A DNA stretch of 64,000 bases from Butyrivibrio sp. VCD2006 (lineage in GTDB: Bacteria; Bacillota; Clostridia; Lachnospirales; Lachnospiraceae). How positions within the stretch are numbered: position 1 is the stretch's first letter; each line of letters opens with the position of its first letter. The stretch is taken from assembly GCF_000423925.1 (NCBI RefSeq), contig NZ_AUIX01000027.1, positions 1-64,000 on the forward strand, written 5' to 3'. Shown here piece by piece: positions 50,397 through 57,911 of this stretch. Below the pieces are notes generated by a model. That model made no database searches. It was not told the origin of the DNA and was given only the letters and a program-made list of their open reading frames with translations. The position numbers and the translations under genes are program-made.

Positions 50397-50420
50397 CCTG
50401 CAGGTAGCGCTGCCTGCAGG
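50397..50420 (+). other. intercistronic stem-loop upstream of the binding-protein gene
   Basis: CCTGCAGGTAGC and GCTGCCTGCAGG form a near-perfect hairpin (one mismatch) with no T-tract, between permease and binding-protein genes. Such structures often protect downstream mRNA and raise the amount of the binding protein relative to the membrane subunits. Confidence 0.6.
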
Positions 50421-50460
50421 CCTTAAATAAAAAAGGTAATGCTCACTAAGGAGGAGAATT

Positions 50461-51627
50461 ATGCAAAAGAGAAAGATAATGGCAATGATGTTGTCAGTAG
50501 TACTTGCAACCACAACACTTGTAGGATGTGGTTCAGGTCGTGAAGGATCAACAAACACATCTGATGAGAAAAAAACTGAAGCTACAACACAAGACACAGC
50601 TTCTGATTCTGAAGGCGAAGCTACAGAAACAGCTACCGCTACAGAAGGCTTTGAGGAAGGTGCAACAATAGGCGTTTCACTTCCCTGGCTTGGAACTCAG
50701 AACTGGAAAGAAGCTGAGACAATGTTTACAGAAGAACTCGAAAAAGCCGGTTACAAGGCAATAGTTCAGGCGGCTGATCAGAAGGTTCCTCAGCAGCAAC
50801 AGCAGATCGAGTCCATGATTGAGAATGGTGCTAAGGTTATCGTTGTAGGACCTATCGACGGAACTCAGCTTGGCAGCGTTCTTGAGAAAGCAAAGGATGC
50901 AGGTGTTTATGTAATCGGATATGACCGACTTATCGAGAATACAGCGGCAGTAGACGGCGTTGTTCAGTTCGGTAGTGTTCGTACCGGTGAATTACAGGGA
51001 CAGGCTCTCCTTGATGGCCTTAAGGCTGAGAAAGGCGATGGCCCTTACAACGTAGAGCTCTTTGGTGGCGGCCCTGCTGATCCTAACGCTCCTAATTTCT
51101 TTAAGGGTGCTATGTCAGTTCTTCAGCCTGAAATCGATGCAGGTAACATCGTAATTGTATCCGGACAGACAGAGTTCACACAGTGTGCTACTGAGGACTG
51201 GGACAATGCAAAGGCTCAGAAGCGTATGGATTCACTTCTTGCAGGTAACTACAGTGACAAGGAAATCGACGGCGTTCTTTCTCCTAACGATGGTATTGCA
51301 AGAGCAATCGTTACTGCTTGTGAAGATGCTGGCCAGCCTAATCCTGTAGTAACAGGTCTTGATGCTGAGAACGAGTCAGTTGAATGGGTATGGCAGGGTA
51401 AGCAGTACTGCACAGTTGCAAAGCCTACACAGGATCTTGTTGCTAAGTCAATCGAGATCATCAACTCGCTTCAGAAGGGTGAAGGCATGCCCGCTACAGA
51501 TGTAGCTACTGATAATGGTAAGATTGAAGTTCCGATCTACGAGCTTGATCCCACAGTTGTTAAAAAGGATAACATCAAGGAAGTATTTGCTAACGATCCT
51601 GATCGTATGGCTCTTCTGAAAGACTGA
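50461..51627 (+). CDS. sugar-binding lipoprotein of the ABC transporter (ChvE-like)
   Basis: 388 residues. The lipoprotein signal ends TLVGC (lipidated Cys near 23) and is followed by a Thr/Ser/Glu linker to about residue 60. The periplasmic-binding-protein fold of the ChvE group follows: IGVSLPWLGTQNWKEAETMF, VVGPIDGTQLGSVLEKAK, GGGPADPNAPNFFKGAMSVL, DGVLSPNDGIARAIV, GLDAENESVEWVWQGKQYCT. It binds aldoses such as glucose, galactose, xylose or arabinose; the actual ligand is unknown. AAGGAGG precedes the ATG. Third gene of the MmsA-MmsB operon, ending at a terminator. Confidence 0.93.
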   Translation: MQKRKIMAMMLSVVLATTTLVGCGSGREGSTNTSDEKKTEATTQDTASDSEGEATETATATEGFEEGATIGVSLPWLGTQNWKEAETMFTEELEKAGYKAIVQAADQKVPQQQQQIESMIENGAKVIVVGPIDGTQLGSVLEKAKDAGVYVIGYDRLIENTAAVDGVVQFGSVRTGELQGQALLDGLKAEKGDGPYNVELFGGGPADPNAPNFFKGAMSVLQPEIDAGNIVIVSGQTEFTQCATEDWDNAKAQKRMDSLLAGNYSDKEIDGVLSPNDGIARAIVTACEDAGQPNPVVTGLDAENESVEWVWQGKQYCTVAKPTQDLVAKSIEIINSLQKGEGMPATDVATDNGKIEVPIYELDPTVVKKDNIKEVFANDPDRMALLKD

Positions 51628-51645
51628 TAAATAATTAAGAAGACG

Positions 51646-51680
51646 AGACTGGTGTGAGTATTAGATGCTCTCACCAGTCT
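51646..51680 (+). terminator. intrinsic terminator of the sugar ABC operon
   Basis: AGACTGGTG.GAG pairs with CTC.CACCAGTCT (51646-51680), followed by TTTT. Confidence 0.88.
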
Positions 51681-51707
51681 TTTTGGTCCATCAATTAGAG
51701 GTTATTT

Positions 51708-52487
51708 ATGTATAAAATTATATTTTGTGATGTGGATGGAACATTAGTGAATTCAGAGCACAGGGTAACGGATCTGACCAGAAAAGCAATACTTGATCTT
51801 AAGATTCCTTTTGTAATTGTTTCTGCCAGAAGTCCTTCCGGGATATACCCCATTTTGGAAAAAAATGGCTTTGACTCTGCCATTATTGCTTTTAGTGGTG
51901 CACTTATTCAGGATGAAGACAGAAATATCATTTACCAAAACGGATTAGAGATACCACTTGCTAAGAGGATAATTGATTTTATTGAATCGGAAAAAATGTC
52001 TGTAGCATGGAATATTTTTGCAGGGGATAAATGGATCGTAAAATCCAGGGATGACGCAAGAGTCCGAAGGGAAGAATCCATAGTAGAAGTTAAAGCCTCT
52101 GAAGGATCAATTGAATTCTTGAAGGAAGGCGAAGTGGTTCACAAAATCCTGTGCATGTGTAATCCGGATGAAATTGATGATATTGAACTGACCATCAGGA
52201 AGCATTTTCCTGAAGTAAATGCTGTTAAATCGTCAGACATCCTTTTGGAAATAATGAATAAGGATGTAAACAAAGCAGATTCTGTAAAAAGGTACTGTGA
52301 TACCTTAAATATTGACACTGACGAAGTGGTAGCATTCGGTGATAACTATAATGATGTTGAAATGCTTGATTTGGCGGGTCTGGGCGTCCTTATGGGCAAT
52401 GCACCTGATGAATTAAAGAAGCGTTTTGAGCACATCACAGAGGACAATGACCATGATGGGATTGCGAAGGTGCTGAAGTTACTGTGA
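51708..52487 (+). CDS. Cof-type HAD-IIB phosphatase
   Basis: 259 residues. IIFCDVDGTLVNSEHRVTDLT (motif I, Asp-x-Asp), VSARSP (motif II), the alpha/beta cap, a conserved Lys in MNKDVNKADSVKRYCD, and AFGDNYNDVEMLDLAGLGVLMGNAPDELK (motif IV) identify a Cof/HAD-IIB phosphatase. Members hydrolyse sugar phosphates, FMN or PLP; no substrate can be named. It has its own terminator and lies between two carbohydrate loci. Confidence 0.9.
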   Translation: MYKIIFCDVDGTLVNSEHRVTDLTRKAILDLKIPFVIVSARSPSGIYPILEKNGFDSAIIAFSGALIQDEDRNIIYQNGLEIPLAKRIIDFIESEKMSVAWNIFAGDKWIVKSRDDARVRREESIVEVKASEGSIEFLKEGEVVHKILCMCNPDEIDDIELTIRKHFPEVNAVKSSDILLEIMNKDVNKADSVKRYCDTLNIDTDEVVAFGDNYNDVEMLDLAGLGVLMGNAPDELKKRFEHITEDNDHDGIAKVLKLL

Positions 52488-52490
52488 TTT

Positions 52491-52569
52491 GAGTCAGGGG
52501 GCAGTCAGGGACCAGTCGAGAACCGTCCCCCTGACTGGTCCCCGACTGGTCGCTGACTTCCCCTGACTC
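52491..52569. repeat. second long palindromic intergenic element
   Basis: GAGTCAGGGGGCAGTCAGGG (52491-52510, with ACCAGTC following) pairs with GACTGGTCGCTGACTTCCCC (from 52544, with TGACTC following) with few mismatches. The middle contains GAACCGTCCCCCTGACTGG, sharing its core with the element at 45891-45984. It starts 4 nt after the HAD gene stop, the same placement as the first copy. Confidence 0.8.
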
Positions 52570-52621
52570 TCTTAAAAGTAGCAAGAATTGGTATGTTTAC
52601 GACAATATTGTTTAAGAGTTT

Positions 52622-52671
52622 AAAGCTCCTTGTGTGTTACATTCTAATATGTAATGCATGAGGGGCTTTTT
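52622..52671 (+). terminator. intrinsic terminator before the arabinofuranosidase gene
   Basis: AAAGCTCCT (52622-52630) pairs with AGGGGCTTT (52661-52669) with an inner TTACAT/ATGTAA stem and a trailing T-run. It sits between the HAD gene and the arabinofuranosidase gene (which starts at 52707) and may equally act as an attenuator of the latter. Confidence 0.7.
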
Positions 52672-52706
52672 AATACAGAGTTTTGGGGTAAAGAGAGGTA
52701 TTTAAT

Positions 52707-54305
52707 ATGGCGCAAAATGCTAAGGTTACAGTGCACCCGGCCTATAAAGTGGGTGATATTTCGGAAAAGCTCTTTTCGGCTTTCCTTGAGCCGATTGGAA
52801 CAATGGTAAACGGAACCATGTTTAATCCCAAGCATCCTACGGCTGATGAGCAGGGATTCAGAAGAGACTTTATTGATGCATTGAAACTCACAGGACTTCC
52901 TGCAGTCAGGATGCCGGGAGGTAATTTTGTTTCTGCATGGCAGTGGAAGGATTCGATTGGTCCTATGGAGGACAGAAAGACTCACCTGGATCCTGCGTGG
53001 CATCAGTATATTTTAAATGATGTGGGACATGATGAATATCTGCAGTGGGCTGAAAAGGTGGGAACAGAGCCTCTTTACACAGTTAATATGGGTACAGGAA
53101 CAATCCAGGATGCAATGGATCTTGTGGAATATACCAACCATGAAGGTGGCACCTACTGGTCAGACCTTCGTAAGAAGAATGGCCACGAAGATCCTTATAA
53201 TGTAAAGATGTGGTATCTTGGCAATGAGATGGATGGTCCCTGGCAGCTTGGTGCATGGGATAAGAATCCTGAAGGCTATGGACATAAGGTTCTTGAAACT
53301 TCAAAGGCGATAAAGTGGATTGATGAATCAATTAAGACGGCAGTGTGCGGATCATCAGCTCCCTTCATGGAGGGATTCCCTGCATGGGATCAGGAAGTTT
53401 TGGACAAGTGCTACGACGTAGTTGATTATGTATCTATTCATCACTATCATAGTGCAGAACCCGGAGACATCAAGGCACTTCTTGGTGGTTCTTTATATTA
53501 TGAAGACTTCATCAATACTGAGATTGCGATGATTGACTATGTGGCTTCCAAGCACAGATCACCCAAGCAGGTGATGCTCTCCTTTGATGAGTATGGAGCA
53601 ATGCAGAGACCCCTTCAGCCATTGCACCCCGGCTATGGCAGATACAATATGGCGAGAAACCACTATCGTTTCGATCCTGAGAGAAGATATATTCTGCATG
53701 ATCCTGACAATATGCCTGATCGTCAGTTCCCGGGCGGTGATATGATCCATGCACTTTCCATGGCATCTATTCAGCTTGCACTTCTAAGGCACGCTGACAG
53801 AGTTAAGATAGGTTGCATGACAGGCGGACTTTCAGCACTTGCTGCTTCAAACCACGATCACGTTTGGAGATCTGCTTCTCACTATGTATATATGCAGCTC
53901 ATGGAATATGCCAAGGGAGTATCCCTTGATACTAAGGTTGAATCTGAGACCTACGATATGCCCGGCTATGCCATCGAGGATACATCACAGTACACCGGAA
54001 AAGAGGGCGTTAACTATATTGATGCTGCCAGCGCATGGGATGCAGAAAATAAGAGACTTACAGTATTTGTTATCAACAGAAATGAAGATGCAGAATATCC
54101 TCTCACAGTTGACCTTAAGGGCTTTGAGGGCTATAAACCTGTAGCAGCTTATAGCATGCATACAGATGATATGGAATTAAAGAACACCTATGAGAACGAT
54201 GAGCGCATTGCTCCTGAAAAGGAAGAAAACTACAAGTTTGAAAACGGCGAGTTCAAGCAGTATGTAAAGCCTCTTTCCTGGAACGTGTATGTGTTTGAAG
54301 GCTGA
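52707..54305 (+). CDS. abfA: GH51 alpha-L-arabinofuranosidase, cytoplasmic
   Basis: 532 residues, no signal peptide. GH51 features: ISEKLFSAFLEPIG, VRMPGGNFVSAWQWKDSIGP, acid/base Glu in MWYLGNEMDGPW, nucleophile Glu in MLSFDEYGAM, and the C-terminal beta-sandwich (LTVFVINRNEDAEYPL). It releases arabinose from arabino-oligosaccharides taken into the cell, consistent with the nearby monosaccharide and oligosaccharide uptake genes. AGAGAGG precedes the ATG. Relatives vary between arabinofuranosidase and exo-xylanase-like specificity, but arabinofuranosidase is by far the most likely. Confidence 0.92.
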   Translation: MAQNAKVTVHPAYKVGDISEKLFSAFLEPIGTMVNGTMFNPKHPTADEQGFRRDFIDALKLTGLPAVRMPGGNFVSAWQWKDSIGPMEDRKTHLDPAWHQYILNDVGHDEYLQWAEKVGTEPLYTVNMGTGTIQDAMDLVEYTNHEGGTYWSDLRKKNGHEDPYNVKMWYLGNEMDGPWQLGAWDKNPEGYGHKVLETSKAIKWIDESIKTAVCGSSAPFMEGFPAWDQEVLDKCYDVVDYVSIHHYHSAEPGDIKALLGGSLYYEDFINTEIAMIDYVASKHRSPKQVMLSFDEYGAMQRPLQPLHPGYGRYNMARNHYRFDPERRYILHDPDNMPDRQFPGGDMIHALSMASIQLALLRHADRVKIGCMTGGLSALAASNHDHVWRSASHYVYMQLMEYAKGVSLDTKVESETYDMPGYAIEDTSQYTGKEGVNYIDAASAWDAENKRLTVFVINRNEDAEYPLTVDLKGFEGYKPVAAYSMHTDDMELKNTYENDERIAPEKEENYKFENGEFKQYVKPLSWNVYVFEG

Positions 54306-54310
54306 GGGAT

Positions 54311-54330
54311 GGGGTTATAGGACCAAAATG
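54311..54330. repeat. second copy of the GGGGTTATAGG intergenic repeat
   Basis: GGGGTTATAGGACCAAAATG differs by one base from 9997-10016, which lies in the same relative position just after a gene's stop codon. Confidence 0.55.
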
Positions 54331-54387
54331 AAAGTGGTCTACAAACCCTCACCACCAAAGGTGGCCTTTAAAGTGCCACAAAAAGTG

Positions 54388-55713
54388 TCAGGTACGCTTA
54401 TGCTCCTTAGTTGCAGCAAGGAGCGGGATAAGAGTGAGGAGCACTATAATCACTCCTGCAAGGAATAGCGTATTTGTGGGTAAATACTCGGTAAAACCAT
54501 ATTCATCCACGAATTCGCCACTTCTTTTTATAATAGGATTAGAAATTAAAGGTGCTACTACCATGGGGATCAGGACATAGAATATGATTCTGATCCCTTC
54601 AAATTGTCCGCGGGCATCCTCGGGGTAAAGTCTTTTTGACCACACTGTGACTGTTTGTAAGAACAGGATGTAGCCGATTCCCACGAACAGAACGCCTGCA
54701 AGAAGATGCGGATTCCAGATGCTATCGGGATTGACATTTGATGGCGATACCATAAGACCTATGATCAGAAGTCCGATAGAATTAACCAAAAGGGAGGAAA
54801 GCACTATAAGCGATGATTTGTCTGCCTGAATTAGTTTAATAGCAGGGATAGTGGTCAGCATTGCCACAAGAAGTCCTATGCCTTCAATGAGCCCCATGGT
54901 GTCAGCAGTAAATCCAAGATAATAGATCATGAAATTTCCAAGATGAGAAAAATACACATTGAAGGATATGAAGTAAACAGCCAGCATGAGGTTTACAAAT
55001 ACAAGCTCTCTGTGTTTAAGATACTCTTTTACGTTGAATATAGAAAAGAATTGTTCTGAGAAGGTGCCTTTTATAGAAGGCATGAGATTTTCAGAATCCT
55101 TCATGCAAAACAAAGAAAACAGACCCAGGATAATGACGCTTCCACCAATAACGGTAAAGAGGCGCATGTAATTATCGTCAGCGCCAACAAGAAGACCACC
55201 AAGGATTGTGCCGACAATAGTGCCTATTACAGGCTGCACGGCGATGGCAGCTCCAAGAGCACCGGCGTTTTGCATAGTCATATGATCGTTTATCCATGCA
55301 TTGAATCCGATATCATTTCCCATGGATCCAAAGAAACTCATAATAGCATCAGCTGCTATCACGGCGAAGGCAACACCGATGATAGAGCTTTTTTCATTTC
55401 CGGACGTCTTAATGAATTCTGTTGTACCGAAAAGAATTGTAAAAATTCCCCAGAGAATATAGCCGATAGAAACAAGACTTTTGCGGTTTTCTTTTCTGTC
55501 TGAGATGCAGCCAAAAAGAAAGGTTGAAACAGTAGTGGCGGCAGCCGATATTGCAAGCATCCAGGAAATAATTGTGGGATCCTTAGCAATTTTGGCGTAG
55601 ACGAATGTGTTAAACCACTGGTTTTCCATGTTCCAGCACAGCTGCCCTGCAAGTCCCAATAGCCAGATAAGTGACCAGAATGTAACTTTTTCTCTTGAAG
55701 ATTCTGTATTCAT
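54388..55713 (-). CDS. MFS-type sugar transporter (SLC45/GPH-like)
   Basis: 441 residues from the ATG at 55713, 9 nt after GGGGGA; an upstream in-frame ATG at 55731 overlaps that site and is unlikely. About twelve helices. LAGQLCWNMENQWFNTFVYAKI at the start, FGCISDRKENRKSLVSIGYILWG (motif A loop) and SMGNDIGFNAWINDHM are typical of MFS glycoside-cation symporter relatives in gut Firmicutes. It probably imports a glycoside, perhaps the substrate of the convergent GH51, but direction and substrate are inferred only. Confidence 0.8.
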   Translation of the reverse strand: MNTESSREKVTFWSLIWLLGLAGQLCWNMENQWFNTFVYAKIAKDPTIISWMLAISAAATTVSTFLFGCISDRKENRKSLVSIGYILWGIFTILFGTTEFIKTSGNEKSSIIGVAFAVIAADAIMSFFGSMGNDIGFNAWINDHMTMQNAGALGAAIAVQPVIGTIVGTILGGLLVGADDNYMRLFTVIGGSVIILGLFSLFCMKDSENLMPSIKGTFSEQFFSIFNVKEYLKHRELVFVNLMLAVYFISFNVYFSHLGNFMIYYLGFTADTMGLIEGIGLLVAMLTTIPAIKLIQADKSSLIVLSSLLVNSIGLLIIGLMVSPSNVNPDSIWNPHLLAGVLFVGIGYILFLQTVTVWSKRLYPEDARGQFEGIRIIFYVLIPMVVAPLISNPIIKRSGEFVDEYGFTEYLPTNTLFLAGVIIVLLTLIPLLAATKEHKRT

Positions 55714-55832
55714 ATTGTTATTCCCCCACATGTGCTTATATGTTTTCTCAAGGTCAGTGTGCTGAAACGGTAATTTATAAAACTATCATCTTATCAAATT
55801 TATATATAGATTTTACAATAATCAGAGAGATT

Positions 55833-55861
55833 TTTACAAAATAGTTGTGGCATGCTAATAT
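55833..55861 (+). promoter_or_regulatory. candidate promoter of the ABC-F gene
   Basis: TTTACA (55833-55838), 17-nt spacer, TAATAT (55856-55861), placing the transcript start about 75 nt before the ABC-F start codon. Confidence 0.55.
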
Positions 55862-55877
55862 TACTTAGTTTTATGGC

Positions 55878-55922
55878 ATGAAAAAACACACTTGGGATTT
55901 AGCCCAAATTAAAAAATTTTAA
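55878..55922 (+). CDS. possible leader peptide of the ABC-F gene
   Basis: A 14-codon frame, MKKHTWDLAQIKKF, begins just downstream of the candidate promoter and ends 20 nt before the ABC-F ATG. It overlaps a small hairpin TTGGG-ATTTAG-CCCAA. It has no clear ribosome-binding site. Leader peptides are a known control device for antibiotic-resistance ABC-F genes, which is the only reason for listing it. Confidence 0.3.
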   Translation: MKKHTWDLAQIKKF

Positions 55923-55942
55923 AGTAAATATGGCAGAGGCTT

Positions 55943-57796
55943 ATGAATATTTTAAATGTAGAAAACGTATCAAAATCATATATGTCAAAGCCTGTTCTTA
56001 GTGGGATTTCCGTAGGAATAAGCGACACAGACAAAATTGGCGTGGTAGGTACCAATGGAACTGGTAAATCAACACTTCTTTCCATTGTTGCAGGAGTGAC
56101 TTCACCAGATAGCGGGAAGGTCATAGTAAGTAATGGCCTTCGTATTTCATATCTTCCACAGAATCCTGAATTTGATACGGATAAGACCCTGCTTCAGAAC
56201 ATCGCAGACAAAATCTATGCAGGTGGTGACCACTGGGATAAAATGGGCGAAATAAAGGCTAACCTCGCCAAATTCGGAATCGATGATCCTGAGTGCAAAT
56301 CATCCATATTGTCAGGCGGACAGAAGAAAAGAGCTGCTCTTGTTGCTGCTATCATGACGCCTTCTGATCTTTTGATTTTGGATGAGCCTACTAACCATCT
56401 TGATTCTGATATGATCGAGTGGCTTGAGGATTTCCTGCAGCACTTTAGAGGCGCACTTCTTATGATAACCCACGACAGATATTTCCTTGATGAGGTGACT
56501 AATTCAATCCTGGAAATTGACAAGGGTAGTGTGTATCGATATGAATCCAATTATTCGGGATTTCTTGAGCTAAAACAGCAGCGCCTTGATTACGAGCAGG
56601 CTGCCGAGAGAAAAGCGGCTTCTCTTTACAGAAAGGATCTGGCCTGGATGCTTAGAGGTGCGAGAGCGAGGTCTACCAAGCAGAAGGCTCATATCCAGAG
56701 ATTTGAAGCACTCCGCGACAGGCAGCGTCCTGAGGAAGAGAGACAGATTGAGCTTTCTTCGCTTCCTACAAGAATGGGAAACAAGACCATAATTCTTGAA
56801 GGGATTTCCAAGGCCTATGAAGGCAAAACACTTTTTAAAAACTTTTCATATATATTCAATAAGCTGGACAGAATAGGAATTATCGGACCTAACGGCTGCG
56901 GTAAGTCTACTCTTCTTAAATGCATTATTGGTGATGTGACTCCCGATGAAGGAACAGTTGAAATCGGACAGACTATAAAGATTGGTTACTTCGGGCAGGA
57001 GAATGAAGCTCTTGATGAAAGTAAGAGGGTGATCGATTACATAAGAGATACGGCGGAATTCATCAGAACAACGGATGGACTTACCTCAGCATCTGTTATG
57101 TGCGACAGGTTCCTCTTTAATCCTGAAATGCAGTATGCACCGATTTCCAAGCTTTCAGGTGGTGAAAAGAGAAGACTATATCTTTTGCGGGTTCTTATGG
57201 AACAGCCAAATGTAATAATTTTGGACGAGCCTACAAATGACCTGGATATTCAGACCCTCAGAATTCTTGAGGATTATCTGGACGGCTTTGCGGGAATTAT
57301 CATTACCGTAAGTCATGACAGATACTTTCTTGATCGTGTTGTTACACGCATTTTCGCATTCGAAGAGGACGGAAGTCTTTATCAGAGCGAAGGCGGTTAC
57401 TCTGATTATCTCCTTCACAAAAAAGAAGAAGGGATTGCTGGAGGAAGCGACTCTGATGCAAAAGGAAAAGCAGCAAAAGGCAGCAATGCAGCCTCCGGTG
57501 ACAGTAATGCTCAAGCTGAAAATATGACTGCCAAGGGCAAATACCGCGCTCCAAGAGAGAAGACCAAACTCTCATTTAAGGAGCAGAAGGAGTATGATAA
57601 CATAGAATCAGAAATAGAAGCGCTTGAGGAAAAGAGCGCAGAACTTGAAACTCAGATAGCACAGGCGGCTACCGACTATCCAAAGCTCATGGCACTCAGT
57701 AAAGAAAAAGAAGAAGTGGATGCCGAGATAGAGAGAAAAATGGACAGGTACGTCGAGCTTCAGGAGATGGTTGATAGCTTTCAGAATAATAAATAG
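55943..57796 (+). CDS. ABC-F family ATPase (ribosome-associated type)
   Basis: 617 residues, no membrane segments. Two ATP-binding cassettes: GTNGTGKST / LSGGQKKRAALVAA / LLILDEPTNHLDSD and GPNGCGKST / LSGGEKRRLYLLRV / VIILDEPTNDLD, joined by a linker (about 225-300) that corresponds to the P-site tRNA interaction motif. A C-terminal coiled coil (about 525-617) as in Uup. ABC-F proteins act on the ribosome, either as translation factors or antibiotic-protection proteins. The coiled coil suggests the Uup-like housekeeping group. Confidence 0.92.
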   Translation: MNILNVENVSKSYMSKPVLSGISVGISDTDKIGVVGTNGTGKSTLLSIVAGVTSPDSGKVIVSNGLRISYLPQNPEFDTDKTLLQNIADKIYAGGDHWDKMGEIKANLAKFGIDDPECKSSILSGGQKKRAALVAAIMTPSDLLILDEPTNHLDSDMIEWLEDFLQHFRGALLMITHDRYFLDEVTNSILEIDKGSVYRYESNYSGFLELKQQRLDYEQAAERKAASLYRKDLAWMLRGARARSTKQKAHIQRFEALRDRQRPEEERQIELSSLPTRMGNKTIILEGISKAYEGKTLFKNFSYIFNKLDRIGIIGPNGCGKSTLLKCIIGDVTPDEGTVEIGQTIKIGYFGQENEALDESKRVIDYIRDTAEFIRTTDGLTSASVMCDRFLFNPEMQYAPISKLSGGEKRRLYLLRVLMEQPNVIILDEPTNDLDIQTLRILEDYLDGFAGIIITVSHDRYFLDRVVTRIFAFEEDGSLYQSEGGYSDYLLHKKEEGIAGGSDSDAKGKAAKGSNAASGDSNAQAENMTAKGKYRAPREKTKLSFKEQKEYDNIESEIEALEEKSAELETQIAQAATDYPKLMALSKEKEEVDAEIERKMDRYVELQEMVDSFQNNK

Positions 57797-57911
57797 ATAT
57801 ACATTGAATTGTCATTTCCTTTATGTCATGCTGTATCTGGACAACTAAAAGGGTATTATGGGAATATATGGATAGATAGTACCAAATGAGAGGACTTATT
57901 TAACAATTACT

